Assembly (NCBI GenBank): GCA_029964075.1
Contig: CM057129.1
Coordinates: 27,395,430-27,459,429, forward strand
Source of the DNA: Patiria pectinifera
Lineage: Eukaryota > Echinodermata > Asteroidea > Valvatida > Asterinidae
Direction: 5' to 3'
Length of the DNA stretch: 64,000 nucleotides
Shown here piece by piece: positions 1-10,847 of this stretch. Position numbers and translations under genes: made by a program. The number at the start of each line of letters is the position of its first letter. The first letter of the stretch is position 1. Below the pieces are notes generated by a model. The model had not been told where the DNA came from and did no database searches. It saw only the letters and a program-made list of their open reading frames with translations.

Positions 1-223
1 ATCACTAAACTGAAAGCACTATCTGATTCTCGTATTGCAGTGAACTCACATGGACCAGTTTGTATGAGAATAGCCTAATGTAGGCCTATGTGCACACAAT
101 TTTTTTTCAAACGTCAGTTTAGTACACACAAAAAAGGAATCACTGCATAAAAAGTGGCCCTGTATTTCATCTTTAAAAACAAGACAAAGTTACTGTACCT
201 AGTAACCACCCCGACACCAGCTT

Positions 224-233
224 CTATATATAG
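224..233 (+). promoter_or_regulatory. TATA-like box about 200 bp upstream of the G1 start codon
   Basis: The palindromic word CTATATATAG lies 200 bp before the ATG of G1 and recurs at the same place before G2 (10644-10653), G3 (33333-33342) and G4 (58504-58513). It could be a proximal core promoter. A second, stronger candidate promoter exists about 1 kb upstream of G2-G4; for G1 that position is outside the window. The rest of 1-432 is the conserved upstream stretch shared by all four copies, with no other gene. Function is inferred from sequence only. Confidence 0.35.
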
Positions 234-432
234 ATAAAACTGTTGTTGCAATCACGACTATCGTATTTAACACAGAGCCATAAATTATGGACGGCTGAAA
301 TGAATGGTTTAATCCTAAAATATCTTCAGTAACAGCCTCATGGCAATAATGATATTGTTGAAAAATTAGGTATTCCTAATGCGGTCAGGGGCTCCAAACT
401 TTATGTTCAAATGCATGCAGAAGATACAGACC

Positions 433-2029
433 ATGGCATCGGTCGTGCTATCCACCCTACCCCCGATCTCGAACGAGACAGACCCAACTCCGCCGCTACT
501 CGTCGCCGACCCGTCTTTCGGCCAGCCTTTCCAGAAGGCCATCGGCGTCTTCACATTTGTGATAATCGCAGTGGGTCTCGTGGGCAACCTGGCCGTTATC
601 TTCATCGTGGTGCGCTACCGTGACATGCACACGACGACCAACTTTTCCTTCGCCAACCTGGCGCTGACTGACATCCTCCTGTTGGTCTTTCAAGCCTTGT
701 CCATCACCCTGGACATATTTGGCTACGGTGTGTCGGTGAGCCTCAACTGCTGGCCCACGTTCTACCTTCGACACGTATGTATTGGGGCCGCACCACACAA
801 TTTACATGAACCTTGTTTTAACCAATTTACTATAAGAAAAGACAGGCAAAATTGAATTACTTGGACTGTTCGGAGGATTTTTCATGAAGCATTTGAAAAT
901 GTACTTTGATCTTCCTAAGCTTCTTTAGCTCGCAAACCATTTTTGTTGTGATTACGGGAGACGTATGAACTAATACGAAGTTACCACTTACCGTTTGAGT
1001 CCTTAATACATCAGCAGCGGTACAACTCTTTTCAATTTTTATTATGGATAAAAGCTTTCATTGCCCTGACACTTTCATCCGATGACAGGTTATTGGTGAG
1101 GTGACGGGTCTTACGTTGGCGATGATGTCATACGACCGATGGAGATTGGTTGCGTATCCGCTGGAGGCCGTCAAACACACCGAAAGACGCAAACGGGTCT
1201 TTCTGTTCGGTATAGTCATTCTGTGGGCTGGTAAGTGACATATCAGGCAACGGCCAAAGAAACAAAGATTAAGGATCATCTTTCTAGTGATTTTGTATTC
1301 ACGGTTACTATTTTGAAGGTCTTGATCTGTAGTTCGTTTCCTGCTTTTGTTTTGCTCTCAGTGTCATTTGCGATGTATGTTCCGGTGATCTTCTACTCGG
1401 TCAAAATGGTATCCCTTTTCGCCTTTTGCACCATTTGGTTTCCTTGGGAATACGGCCAGAAGGTTTTCCAGACCTACACCGCAATCACAATGTACATCGT
1501 TCCGCTGATTTTCATCTCCGTGTGCTACCTGCAGATCTGGCTGAAGCTTCGACAGAAGACACCAGGTTCCGCTTTAGCGTCGGGTACCAGCACGGCCAGA
1601 AGCTTGCAACGCATGCGCCGAACTCTCCGTTTAATCATGGTTGTGATCGCGGTCTTTGCGCTGTCGTGGCTACCGTCTCGCGTGCTCGTGATGTGGGTGG
1701 TGTGGGACCCCAATTTATATGGCCACAGTCCCGTTTACCTAATCGGCTCGGGCATAGCCAATTTGATCCTCTACCTAAACAGTGTGGTCAACCCTTTCAT
1801 TTACCCATTTGCCGGTACCGGTTTCAGAAAACACCTTCCGGCATACTTACGCGGAATGCTTGCGCGCGATCAGACGGTTTCGTCACGAACCACGCCAAAA
1901 AGAAGTGGCGATAACGCGCAGATCAACGCGTTTACCGCGATGGCCCCTTCTCCGTGTCAGCACACGAGCGTGGAGAGTCTGAGCGTCGGCTGCCAGACCT
2001 CACCTCCGCCGCCGCATGCATCGAAATGA
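433..2029 (+). CDS. G1: rhodopsin-class neuropeptide-type GPCR (kisspeptin/galanin-like), 3 exons
   Basis: Exons 433-774, 1089-1230 and 1362-2029 join in frame to 383 aa. Donors are GTATGT and GTAAGT. Acceptors are GATGACAG and a pyrimidine-rich TTGCTCTCAG. Intron phases are 0 and 1. I chose the ATG at 433 (ACCATGG context) over an upstream in-frame ATG at 379. The short N-terminus has an N-glycosylation sequon (NET, residue 14). TM1 carries GN (N52), TM2 LALTD (D80), the TM3 cysteine is C106, DRW is at 130-132, the loop-2 cysteine is C184, FALSWLP is at 260-266 and NPFIY at 305-309. A Ser/Thr-rich tail of about 60 aa ends in a proline run. DRW followed by YPLEA resembles kisspeptin receptors, and TM4-TM7 also resemble galanin/allatostatin-A receptors. 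It should be a plasma-membrane peptide receptor coupled to G proteins. The ligand is unknown. Confidence 0.88.
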
Positions 2030-3053
2030 GCCAATTTGAATAGATTTGGCTTCCTTTGAATAGGGCATACAGACAGAATTGTTGCTTTTCATGCATTTTA
2101 TTCGTTAATAATAACACCACTCAAAATGCAAAGAAGAATGTTAAAAACATAACCAATTGAAGTTTCAGCTCAGTGGATATTTTACTTTTCGAGAAAACAA
2201 TGGCACAAAAAAAATGCACAAACTTTTGATCACGCAACACGATTTCGTCCATTTGAGCACAAGTAGGCCTATGTAAAGAACACTTTATTTCCAAAAATCA
2301 ATCAATAGGCTAGACGTTTGAATTCACCCACAACAACTCCTCGTTTCTAAATGAAATATAACCAGACGGAATAATTTCACAAGGTGTTTAGTACCAGTAC
2401 CATCTTTAATCCCAGTTTTTGGGGTAGTAGTTCGGTATGTAGACATAATAACCAGCGCCTTGAGTACCTAATTGTTGGTAGATACGTGAGCTATATACGA
2501 CTCCGTTATTATTATTATTTATTATTATATAGGTTACTTTTGAGACAGGCATAAATTGAGATAAATTATCATGTGTGCCTTTATGCAACTTCGCTGAACG
2601 TCTTTTCGGACATGTCGTCGGCAAAAAGTACTCTTAAACCATGAACTACTTTCAAAATCAAGTCTATTATGGGACGAAAGATCTAGCCAACCTTTGATTC
2701 ATTTACTAACGTGGATGCGCAAAGTTTTGCTCAAATGTGTTAATAATTTTACAGTGTGTTGTATATTAAAAAGAGTTAACAAAATATATTTCAATTTGTG
2801 ACATTACTTCAATTTGTGAAGGTAAAAAGTAATTTCTATTTCTGCACCAGAACTAATAAGGGTTTGTAATTTTTTTTTTTTTCATCACCCGAATAAATAT
2901 TTGTAAAAATATTACATGTTCTAATGTCCCAAAGGAAAAGGATCAAAGTGGTCTATGTTTTGGCAGTTGGTGAAAATGATCGTTTTGTGTAAGTCTTCTA
3001 GATTTCGTGTAAGTCTCCTAGAAAAATAGATGTATTTAAAGTATATTTGAAAA
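2030..3053 (+). other. G1 downstream block, 3'-UTR-like, conserved in all copies
   Basis: This stretch follows the G1 stop codon and is repeated after G2 (12443 to about 13260), G3 (47046 to about 47935) and G4 (60303 to about 61155). It is AT-rich with no convincing ORF and has an AATAAA near 2894. It probably contains the 3' UTR, though the transcript end cannot be fixed from sequence. A second, gene-less copy occurs further along each unit, at 8242-9262 in this one. Confidence 0.5.
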
Positions 3054-5509
3054 AAAGGGACAAGTATTCGTATATTCTGTTTATGTTTGCAACATACATT
3101 AAAAGCGAAAGAACCAGTATAGTTTGTATAAAATTACGTATTTATTTATTCCTATTTATTAATTTGTTTGTTTGTTTTTTCGATCGAAAACTGTATATTC
3201 AAGTACCCTCATATTTAGACGTTTTTTTTTTGCGAAGTTCGAGGAATTGTTTCGCATCTCGCTAGTGCTACATGTTGTAGTGGCTTAAATTTATTTATTG
3301 GTAGAGTTACCATGTATAGACGAGGCTTCGCCCCGCCCGATTGAGGGGGGGGGGGTCGCGGTTGAGGGGCCTGTCGGCCGACCATGCAGCCTACATTTAA
3401 GTTAAAAACATCTACCGGTAGACCTGATGGCATCAGAATCATTATGCTTTAAAAAAAATGTCCTTTTTAAGGTGTTGCTTTTGTAGTGCCAGTTCATACG
3501 CCACCCGTACTAATCAATATATCAGGTTTATGCGGTCACGTGACCAGTGATCAATTTATCGTTTTTTGTGGGCGCCGCCATCTTAGATCAGTCGTTGTTG
3601 TATGATAAACATTGTCACATGGTTGTTACCAAAACTCTTCCAGAACTTCTAGTGTTCTCGTGTTTCTGCACCAATCCGTCTCCTTTGCGTTCGAGACCCA
3701 AGTTGCCGGATTGGACTCAAGCCTGGGATTAATCCAGTAATCCTGCGGGCTTGTCTTTTTACGAGGAATTCGGACCCGTAAGAAGTGCAGTCGGCCGCGC
3801 CAAGCACCGTCTCGGTTCACGCTCCTGACGCACGTGTAGATACACCGTGAAGCGCTACACTTTTAATTGAGCTCTAAATTCAATGTTTGAAATCAAATTA
3901 GAGTAGTAACAATAATTAAATTATCAACATCCAAACTGAGGTTGTTAACTTTGGCATAATTTGTCAAAAATTGCACCTCACATGTCTTACACATGTAAAT
4001 TGTATGAAAGTGCCCAATAGTACTTTCTGCCATCTCATTTTTGAGAATTTGCTTGTAGAATGGCTTCACAGAAATTGTATCTTTCCCTATTGTCCATGAA
4101 TGGTGATGGCAGCAACCTTATGATTTGATTTTCTGCAACCACTCCTGTAGGAGTACCCGGTACATCGACACACACGTACCGTGTATGTACATGTACATTG
4201 TACATGTTGTACATGCCTGTGCCAACCTTTGTAAGGAACACCTTGCTCTGCTTATCCCGCTTTTGTGAAGGTGGGTTACATGAATGTCCTTTTAATGCTC
4301 ATTATACATGAATGTATTTACAGTGATTTCATTTTTCAAACATGAGCACAAATGTTGTAACATTTGATGAAAATAACATTTGTCCTTCCGTTACCGTCCT
4401 TCCGTTACCAAGAAGGACGTGATTTAAGTGCATGCAGCAGCCACCGGGCATGATGATCCAGCAGTGTTTTAATTACAATCATTCAATAATTTGAACCTTA
4501 CCGACTTGATATAAGCAAGCATTACAGAACTATTGTTTAGGCGTTGGAGCCTTTCCGTTAGGCCTATTTGAGTAAGCAATTTCATTTGTCCTGTAACAAA
4601 TACATTTGCTTGTTTATTTTTGCAGGCCTTTATACAGGTTTAAAAAGTGGTTTTAAATGACGCGCTCCAGTTCAGAAATTGCGCACACTATAATTCAGAA
4701 CGTATTCGGAGCGTCCCGCTCTTAATTCAAAAATTGAGCTTTACTGATTATTTGTCGTGGGCCAATTTTTTCGTGTGATTTGTCATTGGAAAGCTTTTAA
4801 CTAATGTTAACGCTAAAAAAATTATCAAGCCAATTGTGAGAAAAGTGTGTTTTGCCTAATTCATTTTGCAATTTTATTTTGACGAAGATTGAAATGAACA
4901 AACTTTGATATTAGTTGAGCAAGGAATATCCGTTTTTTTGTTAAATCTGGTTTAGGCCTAAACTGATGTTCACATTAAGAAATCAAGAAAGGCAATTATC
5001 ATCATCAGTAAATAGAAAGGTTAGTTCAATTATTTAATCGTTATATAACCACGAAACGTGTTTGTTAAAGTTTGTTACATTATGTATGGTATTTAATATT
5101 CTCAAGTTGCGACCTTTTTGCAATTAACTTTATGAGACCCATATTCACAGGCCATTCTAGACTAAATAAATGTGTCAGTGTTTAAAATATTGATGTTCAC
5201 ATAGATTCTTCATTGATACATGCAGAAAATGGAATAAATTATGGTTAAAGAAATACAGGTAGAGGATGCTCGTTCATCGTTTGTGTCCACGAAATGGTAG
5301 AACAAGGATTGTTTAAAACTGGGTTGATTCTAGTGGTAGAGGTTGGCGGAGACTGATCAACACTGCCGACCCAAAACCTTTATAAAAAGGCAAATCGAGA
5401 TTTCACTCGTGTACGTGCCAACGAACATTAATTTTTTTTTTTTAATATGTGTATTTGCAAACAACACGACACACCATTGGCCTAAATCCCGTAGTTGTGG
5501 GGCTACACA
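3054..5509. other. Unit 1 spacer, no gene
   Basis: This is spacer shared with the other units. It contains a 378-bp insertion unique to this unit (3483-3860), TACATG-rich palindromic sequence near 4180-4215 and a broken copy of the GGTAACGGAAGG hairpin at about 4387-4422. Against units 2-4 it lacks the tRNA-like block of about 0.8 kb (junction near 3370) and a block of about 170 bp near 4590. No ORF has gene-like composition. Confidence 0.6.
3483..3860. mobile_element. 378-bp insertion present only in unit 1
   Basis: Units 2-4 read continuously through GGTGTTGCTTTTAATTG, whereas unit 1 is interrupted after GCTTTT by 378 bp and then resumes TTTTAATTG. The flanking TTTT may be a short target duplication. 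The ends, GTAGTGCC and GCGCTACAC, form a weak imperfect inverted repeat. It has no coding capacity. It is likely a small non-autonomous element, SINE or MITE, of unassigned family. Confidence 0.55.
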
Positions 5510-6125
5510 CAGAGTTGTAACGAGTCACTGATTTTTGTGACTCGAGTCGAGTCGATTCATTTTCAAGAGGTGACTCGAGTCGAGTCGAGTCATTAGGTCA
5601 AGAAGGTCGAGTCGAGTCGAGTCACTGTTTGTAGTGGAGTCGAGTCAAGTATTTAGCTCGAGTCAATTAGAGTGACAAATATTTGAACACCATACAATAA
5701 ATAAACACAGGACGGAAAGTCATTTTTTTTTGTGTTTTTTTAATTTCATATTCGGGCTACTACATGTGACTTTTCATGAAAGTGAAAAGGGGATGCCAGT
5801 AGATCGTCATTCAACTAAAGGGGACACTGATCGAATCACGAACGTATATGTATACATTATTCGCGAACAACGGTGACGTGAACAAAAAACGGCACCGGCG
5901 TAAGTCATTGCAAATATTTTCCGCAAGGTTTTGCTTTTATTTTTGGGACTCGAGTCTTATTAGCTTTCCTCGAGTCGCGTCGACTCATTCTGATGAGGAA
6001 CTCGAGTCGACCCGAGTCATTTGCTCACAGTGACTCGAGTCGAGTCGAGTCATTTGAAATATAGGGACTCGAGTCGAGTCGAGTCCTCGAAAATTGTGAC
6101 GCGAGTTGGACTCGAGTCGAGCCAT
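5510..6125. repeat. Paired GAGTC/ACTCG minisatellite with hAT-like left end (unit 1)
   Basis: Two clusters of the pentamer CGAGT/ACTCG (about 5510-5665 and 5948-6125) flank about 280 bp of non-repetitive sequence. The left edge, CAGAGTTGTAACGAGTC, resembles the hAT-type terminus CAGTGTTGTAG seen at 30595. No matching right terminus was found, so this is probably a decayed non-autonomous element. It is also present in units 2 and 3. ORFs here are low-complexity readings of the repeat. Confidence 0.6.
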
Positions 6126-7794
6126 GGACTCCCATAAGGTTTGTACACGAAATTCTCCCGAGGACCTGGCCCATTGAAATCGCACACACCCCATTGTCCC
6201 AGGGTCTTCAGTCTGAAAGGATAACCAAGCCACACCCACATATGCTATCCACACCGTTAATCGTGGACGTCTTATTGTCCATCTTTTGTTTGTACCTTAA
6301 CCTTTTAGGAAGACACCCAATATGTTTTGTACATGACCCCGATCGCGGACGTATGCTGGGAATCGCGTACGATACAACCCCGTCCCCAGGGTTGCGAGCA
6401 GTACGCACTCACTTCTACCTGCTCTCTCACCCTGGTATTGGATCATTTGCATGTGCAAGATTTTTGAACACGATGAGGAATAGTCTGGTGCATTCATATA
6501 CGTTACATTAGCACTTGTATTTGTTTGCGGTGTCTGGGGTAAAAAGAGCATCAATTCGTCGCGCAGTGAGTTATGGAAAAACCGACTTTTTGGAAGTTAT
6601 AAAATGTTACAATCTGGCCCGCCAATATGCAGTATCACATTTCATATCAATATGACGATCTGGAAAGAAAAGGGCTATTATTGAGAAGACGTGCGTTATA
6701 ATTACTATGATCGTGAACACACGTAATGCCCGTTGAAAATAACAACACCAACTACACGATATAAATCCATTATTAGCAAATTGCAGTATCGAATCAGGAT
6801 ACAGGAAGAAAGTTTCCTATACAGGGCTTACTTTTGGAAACGAGGTTGGAAATAAAGTAAGCCATGGGGACTCGAGGTTGCGGACGATATTGTTCTCTTT
6901 TGTTCTCCAGCATTTTTCGTCCACGGTTTGAATGCCTGATGAACACGCCCACACACACATTTTCAGGGGACCGTGGGGGAGGGGGAATTGGATCCCCTAG
7001 AGCCTTGTGTTGAGAAACAAAACAAATCGCGATTTTGAGGTTTTATGGTGACTTTCTAATACCTGTAGTCTAAATGTGTAAAAATAGTATCGAAAACGGA
7101 GTACAAACGCTTTCAATGCATTGTTTTGTGTAAGGTTAAAGGACGTATAAGTGCGCACATTTGAATTGAAGTGTTACCAGTACTTCCATTGGATTATGGG
7201 GATTCGATCGGGCGCTTTACTTTCCTTGCAATCTTGACAACCTTTGTAGTTTGAACGAGAACATTTACGAAAACTTCGACCTGACAGTAATGACCGAATT
7301 CTATGTATATAGGCAGTAGCGGATCTAGAGGAGGTCAAGGTCGATCGCAACACCCCCGCCCAGCCACTGACTAATGTTATGATAGTAGTAACATGGGGCC
7401 AAGAACAACAAATGGAATGCTAAAGTTCCTAAATTTATCCTCAAATTGCTTTAAAATGCGGGAGCCAAGAGAGACTTCCTATGAATCTTCAACGCGAAAA
7501 TGAATTGATTCTTGTGTAATAGCTCAATAGCATGTAACGACGCGTTTTACAATTACTGCCCGACGCGTTAAGCAACATACCACTTCATTGCACTTCATTG
7601 CACATAGTCTCTGTGCACCTCGGCAAAGCACTCTCTCACGGCCGAGGGTAACGAAAGTTTAACGTAAACTTGTTTTTTGCGACTTCACGCCTGGGTTTTA
7701 TCTTAATAGCTTGTTATAACTTTACAAGAACCGTTGCAAATAGCCGTTTAGTTGAATCCTTAAAGAGAGACAAAGATCTTATTGTGAAGTACAC
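6126..7794. other. Unit 1 spacer, no gene
   Basis: This spacer is shared with unit 2 (16873-18325) and unit 3 (51595-53007). It holds an ORF of about 100 aa near 6194-6511 that is preserved only because the units are near-identical. Around 6305-6350 the words TTTTAGGAAGACACCC and ATATGTTTTGTACATGA resemble the sequence near 13615-13650 in unit 2, so this is likely an old dispersed repeat. I see no gene. Confidence 0.5.
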
Positions 7795-8036
7795 TGAAAT
7801 GATATAAGATTTGAGGCTTTGCATGGTGGAGTATCGGTATCGTTTCGGTTTGCGGTAACACCATGTGGTAATAACTACTGCTTAGAAGATATTTTAAATA
7901 GTTCTGAAAAGAACTTGTCCTGCTTTATATTATCAACTTTCGCTAAGTAGTTTTTGTTCTGATAAGAATAGTCCTGCTTTAAGTTCTAAAAGATCTTGTC
8001 AGGAACTCGTCTGAACTCGTCAGGAGACTGAAGAGA
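7795..8036. repeat. Dispersed TTTGCGGTAACACC repeat (unit 1 copy)
   Basis: This contains GGTTTGCGGTAACACCATGT followed by AGTTCTGAAAAGAACTTG. Relatives occur at 18933-19190, 55655-55896, inside FB-A (24006-24200, with target duplication) and, in reverse, inside FB-B (about 38855-39075). Several copies also carry CAACGTTTCGA and GTCGTCAGG-like words. It is a multi-copy, non-coding mobile repeat of unassigned family. Confidence 0.55.
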
Positions 8037-8138
8037 GTTGGAGATGCTACTCCTTAAGTAGGCTGTGTTAGGGTTGGGAGTGCTTGTATTGGTGGATTCT
8101 GATTGGTTGTCTGTTGGGCATTGTGTTAGAGTGGGTTG

Positions 8139-8241
8139 CCCTGCTCGCTTGAGTGTGTCAGTTGGCTGTGAGCCCTGGGCATTGTGTTTAACCGGGATGC
8201 CCGCTGAGTGTCCTGCTCGCTCAGGTGTGTCAGTTGGCTGT
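8139..8241. repeat. Direct repeat ending in TGTGTCAGTTGGCTGT
   Basis: Two direct copies of about 31 bp, each ending TGTGTCAGTTGGCTGT, lie about 73 bp apart. The second abuts the start of the orphan 3'-UTR block. The same arrangement precedes the orphans in unit 2 (near 19393) and unit 3 (near 56101). It may mark an old recombination junction. Confidence 0.5.
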
Positions 8242-9262
8242 ATGCATCGAAATGAGCCAATTTGAATAGATTTGGCTCCCTTAAATAAGGCATACAGACA
8301 GAATTATTGCTTTTCATGCATTTTATTCATTAATAATAACACCACTCAAAATGCAAAGAAGAATGTTAAAAACAAAACCAATTGACGTTTCAGCTCAGTG
8401 GATATTTCACTTTTCGAGAAAACAATGGCAAAAAAACATGCACAAACTTTTGATCGCGAAACACGATTTCGTCCATAAAATAGGCCTATGTACAGAACAC
8501 TTTATTTCCAAAAATCAATCAAATGGCTGGACGTTTGAATTCACCCACAACAATTCTTCGTTTCTAAATGAAATATAGCCAAAAGGAATAATTTCACAAG
8601 GTGTTTAGTACCAGTACCATCTTTAATCTCAGTTTTCGGGGTAGTAGTTCGGTATATAGGTTACTTTTGAGACAGGCATAAATTGAGATAAATTATCATG
8701 TGTGCCTTTATACAACTTCGCTGAACGTCTTTTCGGACATGTCGTTATAAATCGCACATAGCTGTCGACAAAAAGGACTCTTAAACCATGAACTACTTTC
8801 AAAATCAATTCTATTATGGAAAGATATATCTAGCCAACTTTTGATTCATTTACTAACGCGGACACGCAAAGTTTTGCACAAATGTGTTAATAATTTTACA
8901 GTGTGTCGTATGTCAAATACAGTGATAAAAATATTTCAATTTGTGATATGACTTCAATTTGTGAAGGTTAGATTCTGAAGTAAGTTCAATTTCTGCACCA
9001 GAACTAATATGGGTTTGCAGCAATTTTTTTTTTCTCACCTAAATACATATTTGTAAAAATCTGAGATGTTCTTAATGTCCACAAGGAAAAGGATCAAAGT
9101 GGTCTTTGTTTTGGCAGTTGGTGAAAATGATCGTTTTGTGTTAGTCTTCTAGATGTGAAATATTAAATCATTACCATTTGCCTCATTTAATTTTGATTTA
9201 TTTATTTCAAAATTGTGAAGAGAAAAATAGATGTATTTAAAGTATATTTGAAGAAAAAATAG
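8242..9262 (+). pseudogene. Orphan copy of the receptor 3' end and 3'-UTR block (unit 1)
   Basis: Homology to the receptor begins in the last codons and stop (ATGCATCGAAATGAG; compare 2016-2030). It continues for about 1 kb through the downstream block, ending at AGTATATTTGAAG (compare about 3053). No exon precedes it. It is the 3' remnant of a lost receptor copy, or a duplication breakpoint. Equivalent remnants are at 19394 to about 20415 and at 56102 to about 57122. Confidence 0.75.
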
Positions 9263-9796
9263 TTAAAAACCTAGTTTGCACTGGTTTATCGGTTTATCAC
9301 CGAAATATCAGGGATAACTTAAAAAGTGGTGAGAACCCTGAATTGAACTAAATCAGCCAATCCTGGTCGAAAACAATTTCCTTGTCTTGTTTATTCACCG
9401 AATTGTTAATATGAGTGTATAACGAGGGGCGACACACGACGGGCGACGCGCGACGGATGACGGGCGACGAGTGATGGACGACGGACGACGCACAACAGTG
9501 GACGGGCGACGCGATGGACGATTGTTATAAACCTTTTTATAATATCAAACTGTTTGAAGATGCAAAATAACGATTCAATATAGTTATACCATGGTGACAT
9601 AGAAGCCAGTGGTAGCGTTCTGCTCGACGCCATGGGGACGAGGTTGTCTTTGAAGGGTCACGTTTGGCGCGGAAACTGAAAACATGGTTTAACGGTCGTT
9701 GAAACTCTGATTGAGCTGCGGAACAGAAAGTCGTTAAGGTGTAATTGTGCTCAAGCTTTCGTGATATCAGGCGATCATGCGCCAATGAGGCCTAAA
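9263..9796. other. Unit 1 upstream region with GGGCGAC minisatellite
   Basis: Positions 9425-9520 hold an imperfect GC-rich array of GACGGGCGAC/GACGGACGAC-type words, repeated at 20607-20712 and 57285-57380. In unit 2 the LTR retrotransposon is inserted just after this array. Positions 9560-9790 are a moderately GC-rich stretch leading to a TATA box. No gene is seen. Confidence 0.5.
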
Positions 9797-9807
9797 TGTA
9801 TATAAGG
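9797..9807 (+). promoter_or_regulatory. TATA box of a possible distal promoter for G2
   Basis: TGTATATAAGG is a good TATA match, preserved at 30217-30227 before G3 and 57657-57667 before G4. It sits about 220 bp upstream of a strong splice-donor sequence, consistent with a short non-coding first exon. There is no transcript evidence. Confidence 0.4.
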
Positions 9808-9829
9808 CCTTGTTCGAAACGAGCTCCCA

Positions 9830-10016
9830 GAGTTGCGACTACGTCTGCTGTCAGCATTTCTCCACGTATTTGCAGTGCCGGGACGAAGACCTAGACAATA
9901 GCCCTAGACGAGAGATACGGATCCGACCTTACTTGCTAAACCGTGGACAAGTAACAAGCCATAACGGGATAGCGTTCTCATTGAAGCTAAGGCTCCAACT
10001 TACAGGACTTTTACAG
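9830..10016 (+). other. Possible 5' non-coding exon of G2
   Basis: Downstream of the TATA box a less AT-rich stretch ends in TTTTACAG followed by the donor GTACGT at 10017. The same structure precedes G3 (donor at 30437) and G4 (donor at 57877). If used, it would splice to an acceptor shortly before the coding ATG, for example one of the CAG sites near 10800-10840. The ORF through it continues past the donor into repeats and looks spurious. This is inference. Confidence 0.35.
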
Positions 10017-10847
10017 GTACGTATGTCTAACTTTTTTCTTTCTGCCTCAAAATTCAGACACGGATTCTGTACGTATACATGTATATCTTTTTGGGAACAG
10101 AATAATAATAACAACAATGTGGTGCTTATAATAATTATAGCGCTTTATACCAAAGGTCTCAAAGCGCTTCACAGTGCAGAAGGGGTTCAGCTTGGGTGTG
10201 AATACCTCCAATGACAAGGCCAAATTATATGCAGTTCTAGGCCTATATTTCGCACCTGGTATAATGGTGTCCTTTCACATAAACCGCTGTCTGTATAATG
10301 GTGAAAAGGGTTGTAGGTTGTATCATTCTCCACAGCATATAGGTAAGACTAAGAAGCATATAGGTAAGCCCAAAACGATAATTTCTTGTGTGAAAAAAAT
10401 CCCAAAATCTTGTGTCAACCCTATCACTAAACTGAAAGCACTATCTGATACTCGTATTGCTGTGAACTCACATGGACCAGTTTGTATGAGAATAGCCTAA
10501 TGTAGGCCTATGTGCACACATTTTTTTCCAAACGTCAGTTTAGTACACAAAAAAAGGAATCACTGCGTAAAAAGTGGCCATGTATTTCATCTTTAAAAAC
10601 AAGACAAAGTTACTGTACCTAGTAACCGGGCCGACACCAGCTTCTATATATAGACAAAACTGTTGTTGCAATCACGACTATCGTATTTAACACAGAGCCA
10701 TATGGACGGCTGAAATGAATGGTTTAATCCTGAAATATCTTCAGTAACAGCCTCATGGCAATAATGATATTGTTGAATTATTAGGTATTCCTAATGCGGT
10801 CAGGGGCTCCAAACTTTATGTTCAAATGCATGCAGAAGATACAGACC
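10017..10847. other. Upstream or intronic stretch of G2 with AGCGCTTTATACC repeat
   Basis: Positions about 10095-10195 contain AATAATAATAACAACAATG, then AGCGCTTTATACC and AAAGCGCTTCACAG, which form a short inverted pair typical of dispersed invertebrate repeats. The remainder matches positions 1-432 upstream of G1, including the TATA-like word at 10644-10653. In G3 this repeat is the landing site of the hAT-type element. Confidence 0.45.

Noticed and set aside
379..432. Upstream in-frame ATG at 379 as the receptor start
   Set aside because: It adds 18 residues with no signal-peptide character. The ATG at 433 has a much better ACCATGG context and is equally conserved in all copies.
496..798. 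Antisense and alternate-frame ORFs over the receptor exons
   Set aside because: They are shadows of GC-rich coding exons. They contain no recognisable domain and change character between copies.
1235..1361. Open frame upstream of exon 3 read as coding (starts at 1235 in G1, about 11726 in G2)
   Set aside because: It is intron 2. Only the acceptor TTGCTCTCAG at 1361 restores the frame after exon 2 and gives a normal TM4 (ILWAVSFAMYVP). Acceptors after TTTGAAG or CTGTAG give the wrong phase.
6194..6511. ORF of about 90-105 aa repeated in three units
   Set aside because: Its preservation is explained by the near-identity of the whole spacer. It overlaps opposite-strand ORFs of equal length, and no domain or splice context is visible.
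9810..10214. 134-aa ORF before G2 (and copies before G3, G4)
   Set aside because: It runs through a strong splice donor into AATAATAATAAC and a dispersed repeat, and its C-terminus is low-complexity. The segment is better explained as a non-coding exon plus repeat.
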